Assembly (NCBI RefSeq): GCF_014397005.1
Contig: NZ_JACGWS010000002.1
Location: 186,001-250,000 of the forward strand
Length of the DNA: 64,000 nt
Direction of reading: 5' to 3'
Origin: Kordia aestuariivivens
GTDB taxonomy: Bacteria; Bacteroidota; Bacteroidia; Flavobacteriales; Flavobacteriaceae
The translations under genes were made by a program, and so were the position numbers. Positions 51,379-58,678 of the stretch are shown here, piece by piece. Position 1 is the first letter of the stretch; each line of letters begins with the position of its first letter. The notes beneath the pieces were generated by a model. That model did not search any database and was not told the DNA's origin. It worked only from the letters and a program-made list of their open reading frames with translations.

Positions 51379-51399
51379 ATAATTTAAAGGACAAAAATA

Positions 51400-51434
51400 A
51401 AAAGGGAACTCATTAATTTGAGTTCCCTTTTTTT
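51400..51434. terminator. terminator shared by the small membrane protein and DJ-1/PfpI genes
   Basis: AAAAAGGGAACTCATTAATTTGAGTTCCCTTTTTTT has a 10-bp perfect stem (GGGAACTCA/TGAGTTCCC) with flanking A- and T-runs. It lies between convergent genes. Confidence 0.88.
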
Positions 51435-51458
51435 ATATGGTAAATTGAAATGATTCGT

Positions 51459-52250
51459 TTATTTCAATGCTGCAAATAATAATTCAGCGACTTTCTCAGA
51501 AGATGCAGGATTTTGACCTGTAATCAACAAACCATCTTTTACGGCATGCGGATTCCAATCGGCAACTTTAGAATAAATTCCACCATTTTCTTTCAACATA
51601 TCTTCTACTAAAAACGGCACAACATCTGTCAATTGAACAGCTGCTTCCTCACTATTGGTAAATCCAGTTACATTTTTATTTTTCACCAAAGGTGTTCCAT
51701 CTGTATTTTTTACACTTTTAAATACGGCAGGCGCATGACAAACGGCTGCTACAGGTTTGTTATTATTGTAGAATGATTCAATCAATTTAATAGAATTTGG
51801 ATCTTCCGCTAAATCCCATAGAGGACCATGTCCACCTGGATAAAAAACAGCATCATAATCAGCTTCGTTTACCGTTTCTAATTTTATGGTGTTTGCTAAA
51901 AGCGTTTGTGTTTCTGTATCTTCGTTAAAACGTTTTGTTGCGGCTGTTTGAAAATCTTCACCTTCACTTTTTGGATCAATTGGTGGCTGTCCGCCTTTTG
52001 GAGACGCAAGCGTAATAATAACATTTTTATCTTTTAATGCGTAATATGGAGCCGCAAACTCTTCAATCCAGAAGCCAGTTTTTTCTCCTGTATTTCCTAA
52101 TTGGTCATGACTCGTTAATACGAATAATACTTTTTTCATATGCTTTTCTACATTTTTAGTTTTATGATTATCTATGGGGACTTTTTCTGATTTCATCGTA
52201 CAGGCAGTAATTAAGATAATTACAGCGAGTACACTCATTATATATTTCAT
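51459..52250 (-). CDS. DJ-1/PfpI family lipoprotein (Hsp31-like)
   Basis: A 263-residue protein with a lipoprotein-type signal (MKYIMSVLAVIILITAC, Cys17). The DJ-1/PfpI domain includes GFWIEEFAAPYYALKDKNVIITLASPKGG, the conserved Glu, and the elbow Cys in AVCHAPAVF, with YDAVFYPGGHGPLWDL. Relatives are glyoxalase III-type chaperones or deglycases (Hsp31, class I glutamine amidotransferase-like). A membrane-anchored version is less common. The Crp-type regulator gene lies 60 bp upstream on the same strand. Confidence 0.88.
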   Translation of the reverse strand: MKYIMSVLAVIILITACTMKSEKVPIDNHKTKNVEKHMKKVLFVLTSHDQLGNTGEKTGFWIEEFAAPYYALKDKNVIITLASPKGGQPPIDPKSEGEDFQTAATKRFNEDTETQTLLANTIKLETVNEADYDAVFYPGGHGPLWDLAEDPNSIKLIESFYNNNKPVAAVCHAPAVFKSVKNTDGTPLVKNKNVTGFTNSEEAAVQLTDVVPFLVEDMLKENGGIYSKVADWNPHAVKDGLLITGQNPASSEKVAELLFAALK

Positions 52251-52310
52251 AGGGGAGGTGTTTTATAATACAAATATAGGTAATGATGGGCAAAAAAAAA
52301 TTGATGTATG

Positions 52311-52904
52311 TTAAGAATTACTTTTCGAAATTTCTTTGCGAATCCGACTTAGACTTTCGGTCGTAATGCCTAAATAAGAAGCAATATGATAGTTTTTTAC
52401 GTGTTGCTCAATATTGGGATAATCGTGTGTGAAGTTGAGGTAGCGTTCTTTGGCAGATTGTGATAAATTGGCTAGAATTCTCTTTTGGAAACTCATAAAC
52501 GAGCGTTCAAGCTTTTTGCGAATGAAGTGTTCTATTTTTGGAATTTTAGTATAAATTTCTTCCACATCATCTCTAGAAATTTTATATAAAGTCGCATCTT
52601 CAATACATTCAATAAATAACACAGATTTTGTTTCAGAAAAATAACCAATATAATCGCTAATCCACCAACCTTTAATTGCAAATTGAATCGTATGTTCTTT
52701 TCCAGATTTTGAAACCAGATACGTTCGCAAACAACCATCAAACACAAAAAATTGATGATCTACTTTTTCATCAGCACGTAAAACTATTTCTCCTTTGTCA
52801 AAAGTAACTTTCTTGTATTTACTTCCAATCAAAGCAATTTCATCCTCAGTGAAGGAAAGATCATCGTGGTAAATCTCTTTAACAATAGAGTATGGGTGTT
52901 GCAT
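52311..52904 (-). CDS. Crp/Fnr family transcriptional regulator
   Basis: A 197-residue protein. The cyclic-nucleotide-binding-like beta barrel (EIVLRADEKVDHQFFVFDGCLRTYLVSKSGKEHTIQFAIKGWWISDYIGYF) is followed by a dimer helix and a short helix-turn-helix (YHIASYLGITTESLSRIRKEI). This is the Bacteroidota Crp-like subgroup that usually does not bind cAMP. It is directly upstream of the DJ-1/PfpI gene and may control it. Confidence 0.87.
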   Translation of the reverse strand: MQHPYSIVKEIYHDDLSFTEDEIALIGSKYKKVTFDKGEIVLRADEKVDHQFFVFDGCLRTYLVSKSGKEHTIQFAIKGWWISDYIGYFSETKSVLFIECIEDATLYKISRDDVEEIYTKIPKIEHFIRKKLERSFMSFQKRILANLSQSAKERYLNFTHDYPNIEQHVKNYHIASYLGITTESLSRIRKEISKSNS

Positions 52905-53098
52905 ATAATAGGTAATGAACTATAAATTTACATAATTTAATGTCTTTGTAGTATTTTTATGTAATTATTTTCATTCAAGAGATACGTGTTCTAATTAGAT
53001 TGAATTAAACAACACCTTTTATAAAATCTTTAAAAAAATAAAAGTTATGTGTATTGCTCTTTGCTTTTTCTTAATTTCGCAATCTGAAAACAGCATAC

Positions 53099-54736
53099 AT
53101 GATTACAGTAGATAATATTGCCGTAGAATTTAGTGGAACAACCTTGTTTAGCGATGTAAATTTTGTCATCAATGAAAATGATAAAATTGCCTTGATGGGG
53201 AAAAATGGAGCAGGAAAATCTACCATGATGAAAATTGTGGCTGGCGTGCAAAATGCAACACGAGGAAAAATAAGTACTCCAAAAGATACTGTAATTGCGT
53301 ATTTGCCGCAACACTTACTCACAGAAGATAATTGTACGGTATTTGAAGAAGCTTCGAAAGCATTTGCACATATTTTTAAAATGCGCGATCAAATGGACGT
53401 GTTCAATAAAGAATTGGAAGCACGCACCGATTATGAAAGTGATGCGTACATGAAAATCATTGAGCAAGTTTCGGAATTGGGCGAACAATTTTATGCACTA
53501 GAAGAAATAAATTACGATGCAGAAGTTGAAAAAGCACTAAAAGGATTGGGTTTTAAGCAAGATGATTTTCAACGAATGACCAGCGAATTTAGTGGTGGAT
53601 GGCGTATGCGAATTGAATTAGCTAAGATTTTACTTCAAAAACCTGATTTAATTTTGCTTGATGAGCCAACGAATCACATTGACATTGAATCTGTAATTTG
53701 GTTGGAAGATTTCTTAGTAAACAAAGCAAATGCTGTGATGGTAATTTCGCATGATAGAGCGTTTATTGACAACATCACAAATCGTACAATTGAAGTCACG
53801 ATGGGACGTATTTACGATTACAAAGCCAACTATTCTCACTATTTAGAATTGCGCGCCGATCGCAGAACACATCAAATAAAAGCATACCAAGAACAACAAC
53901 GAATTATAGCGGATAATCAGGCATTTATTGATCGTTTTAAAGGAACATTCTCCAAAACGAATCAAGTGGCTTCGCGTGTTCGGATGTTGGAAAAATTACA
54001 AATCATTGAAATAGATGAGGTTGATAATTCGGCATTAAAACTAAAATTTCCACCTGCACCACGTTCGGGAGATTATCCAATCATTGTAGAAGATTTGACA
54101 AAGAAATACGACGAACATGTTGTATTTAAAAATGCCAGTTTTTCTATTGCTCGTGGCGAAAAAGTATCGTTTGTTGGACGAAATGGAGAAGGAAAATCAA
54201 CAATGATAAAATCTATTTTGGGCGAAATTGAACACGAAGGAACGTGTACGCTCGGTCACAATGTAAAAGTTGGATACTTTGCGCAAAATCAAGCTTCTTT
54301 ATTAGATCAGAGTTTGACAATTTTTCAAACGGTTGATGATGTTGCCAAAGGTGATGTTCGAACACAAATAAAAAATATTCTCGGTCAATTCATGTTCAAA
54401 GGTGATGATATTGACAAAAAAGTAAGTGTACTTTCTGGTGGAGAAAAAACGCGTTTGGCAATGGTGAAACTGCTGTTAGAACCTGTAAATTTGTTGATTC
54501 TGGATGAACCAACAAACCATTTAGACTTACGTTCAAAAGATGTATTAAAAGATGCTTTAAAAGCATTTGACGGAACATTAATTCTCGTGTCGCATGATCG
54601 TGATTTCTTGCAAGGTTTATCTCAAAAAGTATTCGAATTCAAAGAACAACGTGTCATTGAACATTTTGAAACTATTGATGCTTTCTTAGAGCGAAATCGC
54701 ATTAAAAGCATCAAAGAAATTGATTTGAAGATGTAG
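53099..54736 (+). CDS. ABC-F family ATPase (YdiF/EttA-like)
   Basis: A 545-residue protein with two ABC ATPase domains: Walker A GKNGAGKS and GRNGEGKS, signatures FSGGWRMRIELAK and LSGGEKTRLAMVK, Walker B LILLDEPTNHID and LLILDEPTNHLD, joined by the charged ABC-F linker. There are no membrane helices. ABC-F proteins act on the ribosome in translation or antibiotic resistance. It precedes the precursor-peptide cluster, so a role in self-protection is possible, but its motifs are those of the general housekeeping group. Confidence 0.93.
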   Translation: MITVDNIAVEFSGTTLFSDVNFVINENDKIALMGKNGAGKSTMMKIVAGVQNATRGKISTPKDTVIAYLPQHLLTEDNCTVFEEASKAFAHIFKMRDQMDVFNKELEARTDYESDAYMKIIEQVSELGEQFYALEEINYDAEVEKALKGLGFKQDDFQRMTSEFSGGWRMRIELAKILLQKPDLILLDEPTNHIDIESVIWLEDFLVNKANAVMVISHDRAFIDNITNRTIEVTMGRIYDYKANYSHYLELRADRRTHQIKAYQEQQRIIADNQAFIDRFKGTFSKTNQVASRVRMLEKLQIIEIDEVDNSALKLKFPPAPRSGDYPIIVEDLTKKYDEHVVFKNASFSIARGEKVSFVGRNGEGKSTMIKSILGEIEHEGTCTLGHNVKVGYFAQNQASLLDQSLTIFQTVDDVAKGDVRTQIKNILGQFMFKGDDIDKKVSVLSGGEKTRLAMVKLLLEPVNLLILDEPTNHLDLRSKDVLKDALKAFDGTLILVSHDRDFLQGLSQKVFEFKEQRVIEHFETIDAFLERNRIKSIKEIDLKM

Positions 54737-54781
54737 TTTATTCTTAAAAAATATGTAGGTAAATATGTTAATTTATTCTTA

Positions 54782-54800
54782 AATACGGTAATACCGTATT
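54782..54800. promoter_or_regulatory. palindromic operator-like site
   Basis: AATACGGTA-A-TACCGTATT is a perfect 9-bp inverted repeat around one base, 57 bp upstream of the first precursor ATG. It has no T-run and so is not a terminator; it looks like the binding site of a dimeric regulator. Confidence 0.5.
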
Positions 54801-54856
54801 ACTAAAATTTATGACTTTTGTATATTAATGTATGTTTAATTAAAAAATTAAAAGTC

Positions 54857-55024
54857 ATGAAAAAAAGAACTTTAAAATCATTATCACTTAACAAAAAAAC
54901 AATATCAAAGATGGAAATGATTGCTTCGAGTGGTGGCGATTGTACATCGACATACGATGTGTGTGAAAGACAATGTATTTATACAATTTGTCCCATTGCT
55001 GGAGCAACTTGTGCGACCTGCTAG
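54857..55024 (+). CDS. lanthipeptide-like precursor peptide 1
   Basis: 55 residues from ATG 54857 (a longer reading from 54818 adds an unrelated stretch). The leader MKKRTLKSLSLNKKTISKM ends at a double Gly (SSGG). The core DCTSTYDVCERQC...ICPIAGATCATC has six Cys and many Thr/Ser. This leader type is found on Bacteroidota class I lanthipeptide-like precursors. Ser/Thr dehydration and Cys addition would give thioether rings, but no LanB or LanC gene is in this window. A UUCG-loop terminator follows. Confidence 0.8.
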   Translation: MKKRTLKSLSLNKKTISKMEMIASSGGDCTSTYDVCERQCIYTICPIAGATCATC

Positions 55025-55041
55025 TGTGGTCTTTAATCTTT

Positions 55042-55066
55042 AAGCGAACTTCGGTTCGCTTTTTTT
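55042..55066 (+). terminator. UUCG-loop terminator of precursor 1
   Basis: AAGCGAACTTCGGTTCGCTTTTTTT has a GCGAAC/GTTCGC stem closed by a C(UUCG)G tetraloop, with a T-run. Confidence 0.85.
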
Positions 55067-55079
55067 ATGAGGTTTTAAA

Positions 55080-55529
55080 TTACTCCATAAAAATACTACT
55101 ATCACTATCAATATTTGTTTTCTGGCTAAATTGAAACTCATAGAAATCGGCTTCGCCTTTTGTTGCTTCAATCACTTTGGAACTTCTGCCCATTTCTAGG
55201 TCGTTATTATCAAATACTTTCAATGAAAGTGTATCATTAAAATCGCGATCAAAAATCATGTAGACATTCAATACATTATCCGAACCACCAGATGCACTAC
55301 TGAGCGTAATTTTCCCAAAAGAAATACCTTGTTTTGTAATGTTTTCGCTTGTATTAATATTGATTTTGAATGTATTCTCAACGCCTTCAGACAATCCTTT
55401 GCTAAACTCACCTACAGATTCACCCACTACTTTCCCACCTTCTTTAAGTACGCTTTTCGTCTTTTCTTTCATTTTTGAACATGAAAAACATAACAAGCAT
55501 AGCAGCAGCATATAATAGATTGATTTCAT
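55080..55529 (-). CDS. hypothetical lipoprotein
   Basis: A 149-residue protein with a lipoprotein signal (MKSIYYMLLLCLLCFSC, Cys17). A charged helix follows (KMKEKTKSVLKEGGKVVGESVGEFSKGLSEGVE), then a beta domain (ITLSSASGGSDNVLNVYMIF). It lies on the opposite strand between precursors 1 and 2. It could be an immunity-type lipoprotein by position, but nothing in the sequence shows that. Confidence 0.7.
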   Translation of the reverse strand: MKSIYYMLLLCLLCFSCSKMKEKTKSVLKEGGKVVGESVGEFSKGLSEGVENTFKININTSENITKQGISFGKITLSSASGGSDNVLNVYMIFDRDFNDTLSLKVFDNNDLEMGRSSKVIEATKGEADFYEFQFSQKTNIDSDSSIFME

Positions 55530-55686
55530 CTTAGAATAATTTTAATTCGTGCTGAAAGATACTAATTATGCGCATACATATTCGCTTTTTAGTACTTACA
55601 ATTCATGAATCACGAGTAGGTCTATTTAGTATTTAGAAAGATAGGTTATACATTGAATGGATTAATTAACTACAAAATATATCATT

Positions 55687-55908
55687 ATGAAAAAAAAGAG
55701 TTTAAAATCGTTATCGCTAAACAAGAAATCAATTTCCAATCTTCATGAACAAACTTTAGTAGGTGGCTCATCTGGATGTCCTGCATTAACAAGATGGATC
55801 ATAGGAACTATTGTATCTGCAATAGGTGATTGCGATGATTCAGCGGACGGTTGTACTGGTACTCCAGACGAAACAATGACCTGTGCTAATTGGTCTTGTA
55901 CTTGTTAA
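55687..55908 (+). CDS. lanthipeptide-like precursor peptide 2
   Basis: 73 residues. The leader MKKKSLKSLSLNKKSISNL ends HEQTLVGG. The core begins SSGCPALTRWIIGTIVSA and ends with a Cys-rich part (CTGTPDETMTCANWSCTC); six Cys in all. Its leader is nearly identical to the other three precursors, whereas the core shares little with them, the usual pattern of precursor diversification. Confidence 0.85.
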   Translation: MKKKSLKSLSLNKKSISNLHEQTLVGGSSGCPALTRWIIGTIVSAIGDCDDSADGCTGTPDETMTCANWSCTC

Positions 55909-55932
55909 TAATAGTAAAATAAATTTATTACA

Positions 55933-55957
55933 AAGCGAGCTTCGGCTCGCTTTTTTT
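55933..55957 (+). terminator. UUCG-loop terminator of precursor 2
   Basis: AAGCGAGCTTCGGCTCGCTTTTTTT; a GCGAGC/GCTCGC stem with the UUCG loop, differing from the others by compensating base-pair changes. Confidence 0.85.
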
Positions 55958-56053
55958 ATGTGTAAGATTTATAAATCATGAGCTAATGTAGTTTTTTTCT
56001 TCGGGTATTCTTTTTAAATTCAATCATAATTAACATTTTAAAACCACATTATT

Positions 56054-56224
56054 ATGAAAAAAAAGAATTTAAAATCGTTGAGTTTGAACAAAAAATCAGT
56101 TTCTAATCTAAACGAGGAAGCTATAAAAGGAGGTGATTCTTTAGGTAATTCTATACTGTGTACTGGATTATTTGGTTCTTGTTGGTGCAATATTACTGTA
56201 ACTGACTGTAGTCATAAACAGTAA
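56054..56224 (+). CDS. lanthipeptide-like precursor peptide 3
   Basis: 56 residues, under the usual length cut-off. The leader MKKKNLKSLSLNKKSVSNL ends NEEAIKGG. The core DSLGNSILCTGLFGSCWCNI...TDCSHKQ has four Cys. It follows the same leader, double-Gly and terminator plan as its neighbours, so it is a genuine gene. Confidence 0.82.
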   Translation: MKKKNLKSLSLNKKSVSNLNEEAIKGGDSLGNSILCTGLFGSCWCNITVTDCSHKQ

Positions 56225-56264
56225 GATAACGATTGGTGTATAGCAAGATAACAACTATAAACTT

Positions 56265-56290
56265 TAAGCGAACTTCGGTTCGCTTTTTTT
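56265..56290 (+). terminator. UUCG-loop terminator of precursor 3
   Basis: AAGCGAACTTCGGTTCGCTTTTTTT, the same hairpin as after precursor 1. Confidence 0.85.
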
Positions 56291-56444
56291 CTTTATAGTC
56301 AAATAGATATAAAATGAAACGAGCGGTTTTATCCTGCTTTGGGAATGTTAGTTTTACACTATGTTTTTGATGCTGTCTTTCATAATTGGGGTAACATTTT
56401 TTATTTACAAGTACTAAGTAATATAAATTTAAAAACTTAATATT

Positions 56445-56636
56445 ATGAAAAAAAAGAATCTTAAGTCGTTGAACCTCAACAAAAAATCTATTTCTAAGCT
56501 AAATGATAAATCTATCAAAGGTGGATATTCATTTACTGCTTTAACTCCAATTTTAGTTTTCACGGAAGGCAATTGCGTTGAAACAATTGGTGATGACAGT
56601 TGTACAGGATCATTATTGTGCAATGTTGGCTGGTAA
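56445..56636 (+). CDS. lanthipeptide-like precursor peptide 4
   Basis: 63 residues. The leader MKKKNLKSLNLNKKSISKL ends NDKSIKGG. The core YSFTALTPILVFTEGNCVE...DSCTGSLLCNVGW has three Cys and is more hydrophobic than the others. The gene upstream spacing and terminator match the rest of the cluster. The upstream sequence around 56410-56440 (TACTAAGTAATATAAA) may contain its promoter. Confidence 0.83.
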   Translation: MKKKNLKSLNLNKKSISKLNDKSIKGGYSFTALTPILVFTEGNCVETIGDDSCTGSLLCNVGW

Positions 56637-56641
56637 AAAAT

Positions 56642-56664
56642 AAGCGAGCTTCGGCTCGCTTTTC
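56642..56664 (+). terminator. UUCG-loop terminator of precursor 4
   Basis: AAGCGAGCTTCGGCTCGCTTTTC, the same hairpin as after precursor 2, only 5 bp after the stop codon. Confidence 0.8.
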
Positions 56665-56799
56665 TTCTTCTTCAATCTATATCTTCTCATTTCTTAAAGA
56701 AAAAGGAGCATAATCCCTTGTCTTTAAGGTGTTTTTCTTCTTTCAAGAATTTGATATTAGTTACAACTTTGTGTTTATAACCAAAAAACCAAAAAAATT

Positions 56800-57027
56800 A
56801 TGGCACGAAAAAAAGTAACTCATTATGCAGTATTTTACAATGTAGGTGAAACGGCATCCGTAAATGTCTACTATCAAGGTGGTGGCGCAAATACAATAAC
56901 AAATCTTTCCATAGATGAAGCTTCATTTGTAATAGACTTATTGCGAAATGAAAAACCAATGTCTTATGATCACACACGCAAAAGACTCTCTACTTGGAGT
57001 GTTGAACCAGTTGGAGAAAATGAATAG
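56800..57027 (+). CDS. 75-residue stand-alone copy of an unknown domain
   Basis: It starts MARKKVTHYAVFYNVGETASVNVYYQ and ends RKRLSTWSVEPVGENE. It is a paralogue of the first 75 residues of the next gene, only 2 bp downstream. The 63 bases at 56956-57018 are identical to 57186-57248, while the DNA before them has diverged. The domain is not recognised; the regular strand pattern and lack of signal peptide suggest a small soluble beta-rich module, perhaps a regulator or inhibitor of its neighbour. Confidence 0.75.
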   Translation: MARKKVTHYAVFYNVGETASVNVYYQGGGANTITNLSIDEASFVIDLLRNEKPMSYDHTRKRLSTWSVEPVGENE

Positions 57028-57029
57028 TT

Positions 57030-58412
57030 ATGGCACGAAAAAAAATAAATAGATATGCAGTATTCAGAAATACTGACGAAACTACTTCGATAAATGTCTA
57101 CTACGAATCTGGTGGCGCCAATACAATTTCAAATTTATCCTTAAAAGAAAGTAATTTTATTACGGGTTTATTACGGAATGAAAAGCCAATGTCTTATGAT
57201 CACACACGCAAAAGACTCTCTACTTGGAGTGTTGAACCAGTTGGAGAAGCTGAAGGCGGTTATTTAGAACCTCTTTTTAATCTGAATGATTGGTTGAATC
57301 GTCATACTTACATACGTGACTTTATAAACTTTCAATTGCCAAATGGTGGAATTCACAACTACCGAAATTGGACAGCTACGGAGAAAAATGAGCTAAAAAC
57401 GTACTACTATAAAATACTCAGAAATAGAAATACAGGCGTATCAGCTACACCACAACTATCCTCGGTATCTGCAGGAGACGAACGTGCTTCAACTAACATG
57501 AGTAGAAGTACAGCTTGGAACTATTATTTAGCTTTCATTGCACAATCACTAGTTGTAGAAGCAGATAAAAGAGTGAATTGGTCTGTTAGAAACTTAAGTA
57601 ATTCTGAAAAAGAATTAATTTTTGACAGTAGAAATTTATTCAAATGGGACAACAGTAAAAACGCGTATGCAATTCCATTTGATTTGGGAGTTGTTTCGCC
57701 AGGAGATCCATTTAAAATTTACCAATTCTTAACATCTAATAATCTAATTGGAAGCAGCCATTTACAAACGGTAACTCGTTTGGTCGATTGGTCTCGAAGA
57801 TTATCTCATTTCTCAGGTGGTTGGGATTCCGACAATGTATTTGATCAATGGCAATATAGAGGATTTCCTCCCATAGAAAGAGTCATCAACGGAACGTTAA
57901 AAACGAGTAGTCCAGGTGATGGTATCAAAAAACGAACTGGTGGTTGTTGGGGAACCACAGGATTTTTTAGAATGTGTTTAAGAACGATCAATATTCCTGT
58001 AAAATTAGAAGTAAAAGCAGGGCATGCACTTCCTAACTTTATGTCGATACAACGTTATTTGACTCATGGAGATGATCCGTATAACAGAATGTTTAAAAAT
58101 GAAAGTACGATTCCTGCATCGGCACTATTAATTAATCAAACTGCATGGAATAATTGGTTTGGCGGAGTAGCAGATCATGCTGATAATGTTGGGAGACAAG
58201 TAAGAGAATTAGCTTTACAATATCTTCCTAATTATGTATTAAATAAGCATTGTGCAGACAAAGCCGCGAATAGAAGTCATGCAAACAGTGAAGTATTTGA
58301 AATTTTTCAACGAAACTACACCGTTGCGCAACTAGAAGCTTTGAATTTATGGCAACGAATGGAAACTAAAATTACTTCGTTAGGCGGATGCAATATGATT
58401 CCTGCAGATTAA
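57030..58412 (+). CDS. transglutaminase-like cysteine enzyme with duplicated N-terminal domain
   Basis: A 460-residue protein. Residues 1-75 are the same domain as the preceding gene. The middle is helical. A papain/transglutaminase-like core follows with Cys306 in GGCWGTTGFFRMCLRTINIP, His332 in GHALPNF and Asp348/349 in THGDDPYN, in the usual Cys-His-Asp order. It could form or break isopeptide bonds. There is no signal peptide. It directly follows the four precursor genes and may act on them or on a host protein; this is a guess from position. Confidence 0.7.
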   Translation: MARKKINRYAVFRNTDETTSINVYYESGGANTISNLSLKESNFITGLLRNEKPMSYDHTRKRLSTWSVEPVGEAEGGYLEPLFNLNDWLNRHTYIRDFINFQLPNGGIHNYRNWTATEKNELKTYYYKILRNRNTGVSATPQLSSVSAGDERASTNMSRSTAWNYYLAFIAQSLVVEADKRVNWSVRNLSNSEKELIFDSRNLFKWDNSKNAYAIPFDLGVVSPGDPFKIYQFLTSNNLIGSSHLQTVTRLVDWSRRLSHFSGGWDSDNVFDQWQYRGFPPIERVINGTLKTSSPGDGIKKRTGGCWGTTGFFRMCLRTINIPVKLEVKAGHALPNFMSIQRYLTHGDDPYNRMFKNESTIPASALLINQTAWNNWFGGVADHADNVGRQVRELALQYLPNYVLNKHCADKAANRSHANSEVFEIFQRNYTVAQLEALNLWQRMETKITSLGGCNMIPAD

Positions 58413-58459
58413 CTTTTGATGAAATTTTACAATTATATAAACAACCTAATCAATTAAAC

Positions 58460-58494
58460 AAAAGGCTTTCAGAAATTCTGAAAGCCTTTTTTAA
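58460..58494 (+). terminator. terminator of the transglutaminase-like gene
   Basis: AAAAGGCTTTCAGAAATTCTGAAAGCCTTTTTT has a perfect stem (GGCTTTCAGAA/TTCTGAAAGCC) and a T-run. It lies ~48 bp after the stop. Confidence 0.9.
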
Positions 58495-58678
58495 GTTGAA
58501 ACTTTCATGAGTAACTTAACTATACTATTCTGTATATGATTGTTTAGATATGCCTCTCAAAAGAGCTTGATTGAAAAACCCTTCTTTATAAAAAGATATT
58601 CGCTTCTTTTTGCTACCTTAGCTTACACGTTATAGCCGAACTTGTAAAAAAGCTAAAAAAGAAACTATCAATTCCCCA

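Noticed and set aside
54857-58412. Complete lanthipeptide biosynthetic cluster
   Set aside because: No LanB dehydratase, LanC cyclase or peptidase-transporter gene is seen in the window. The radical SAM gene at 39955 pairs with DUF1843, not with these precursors.
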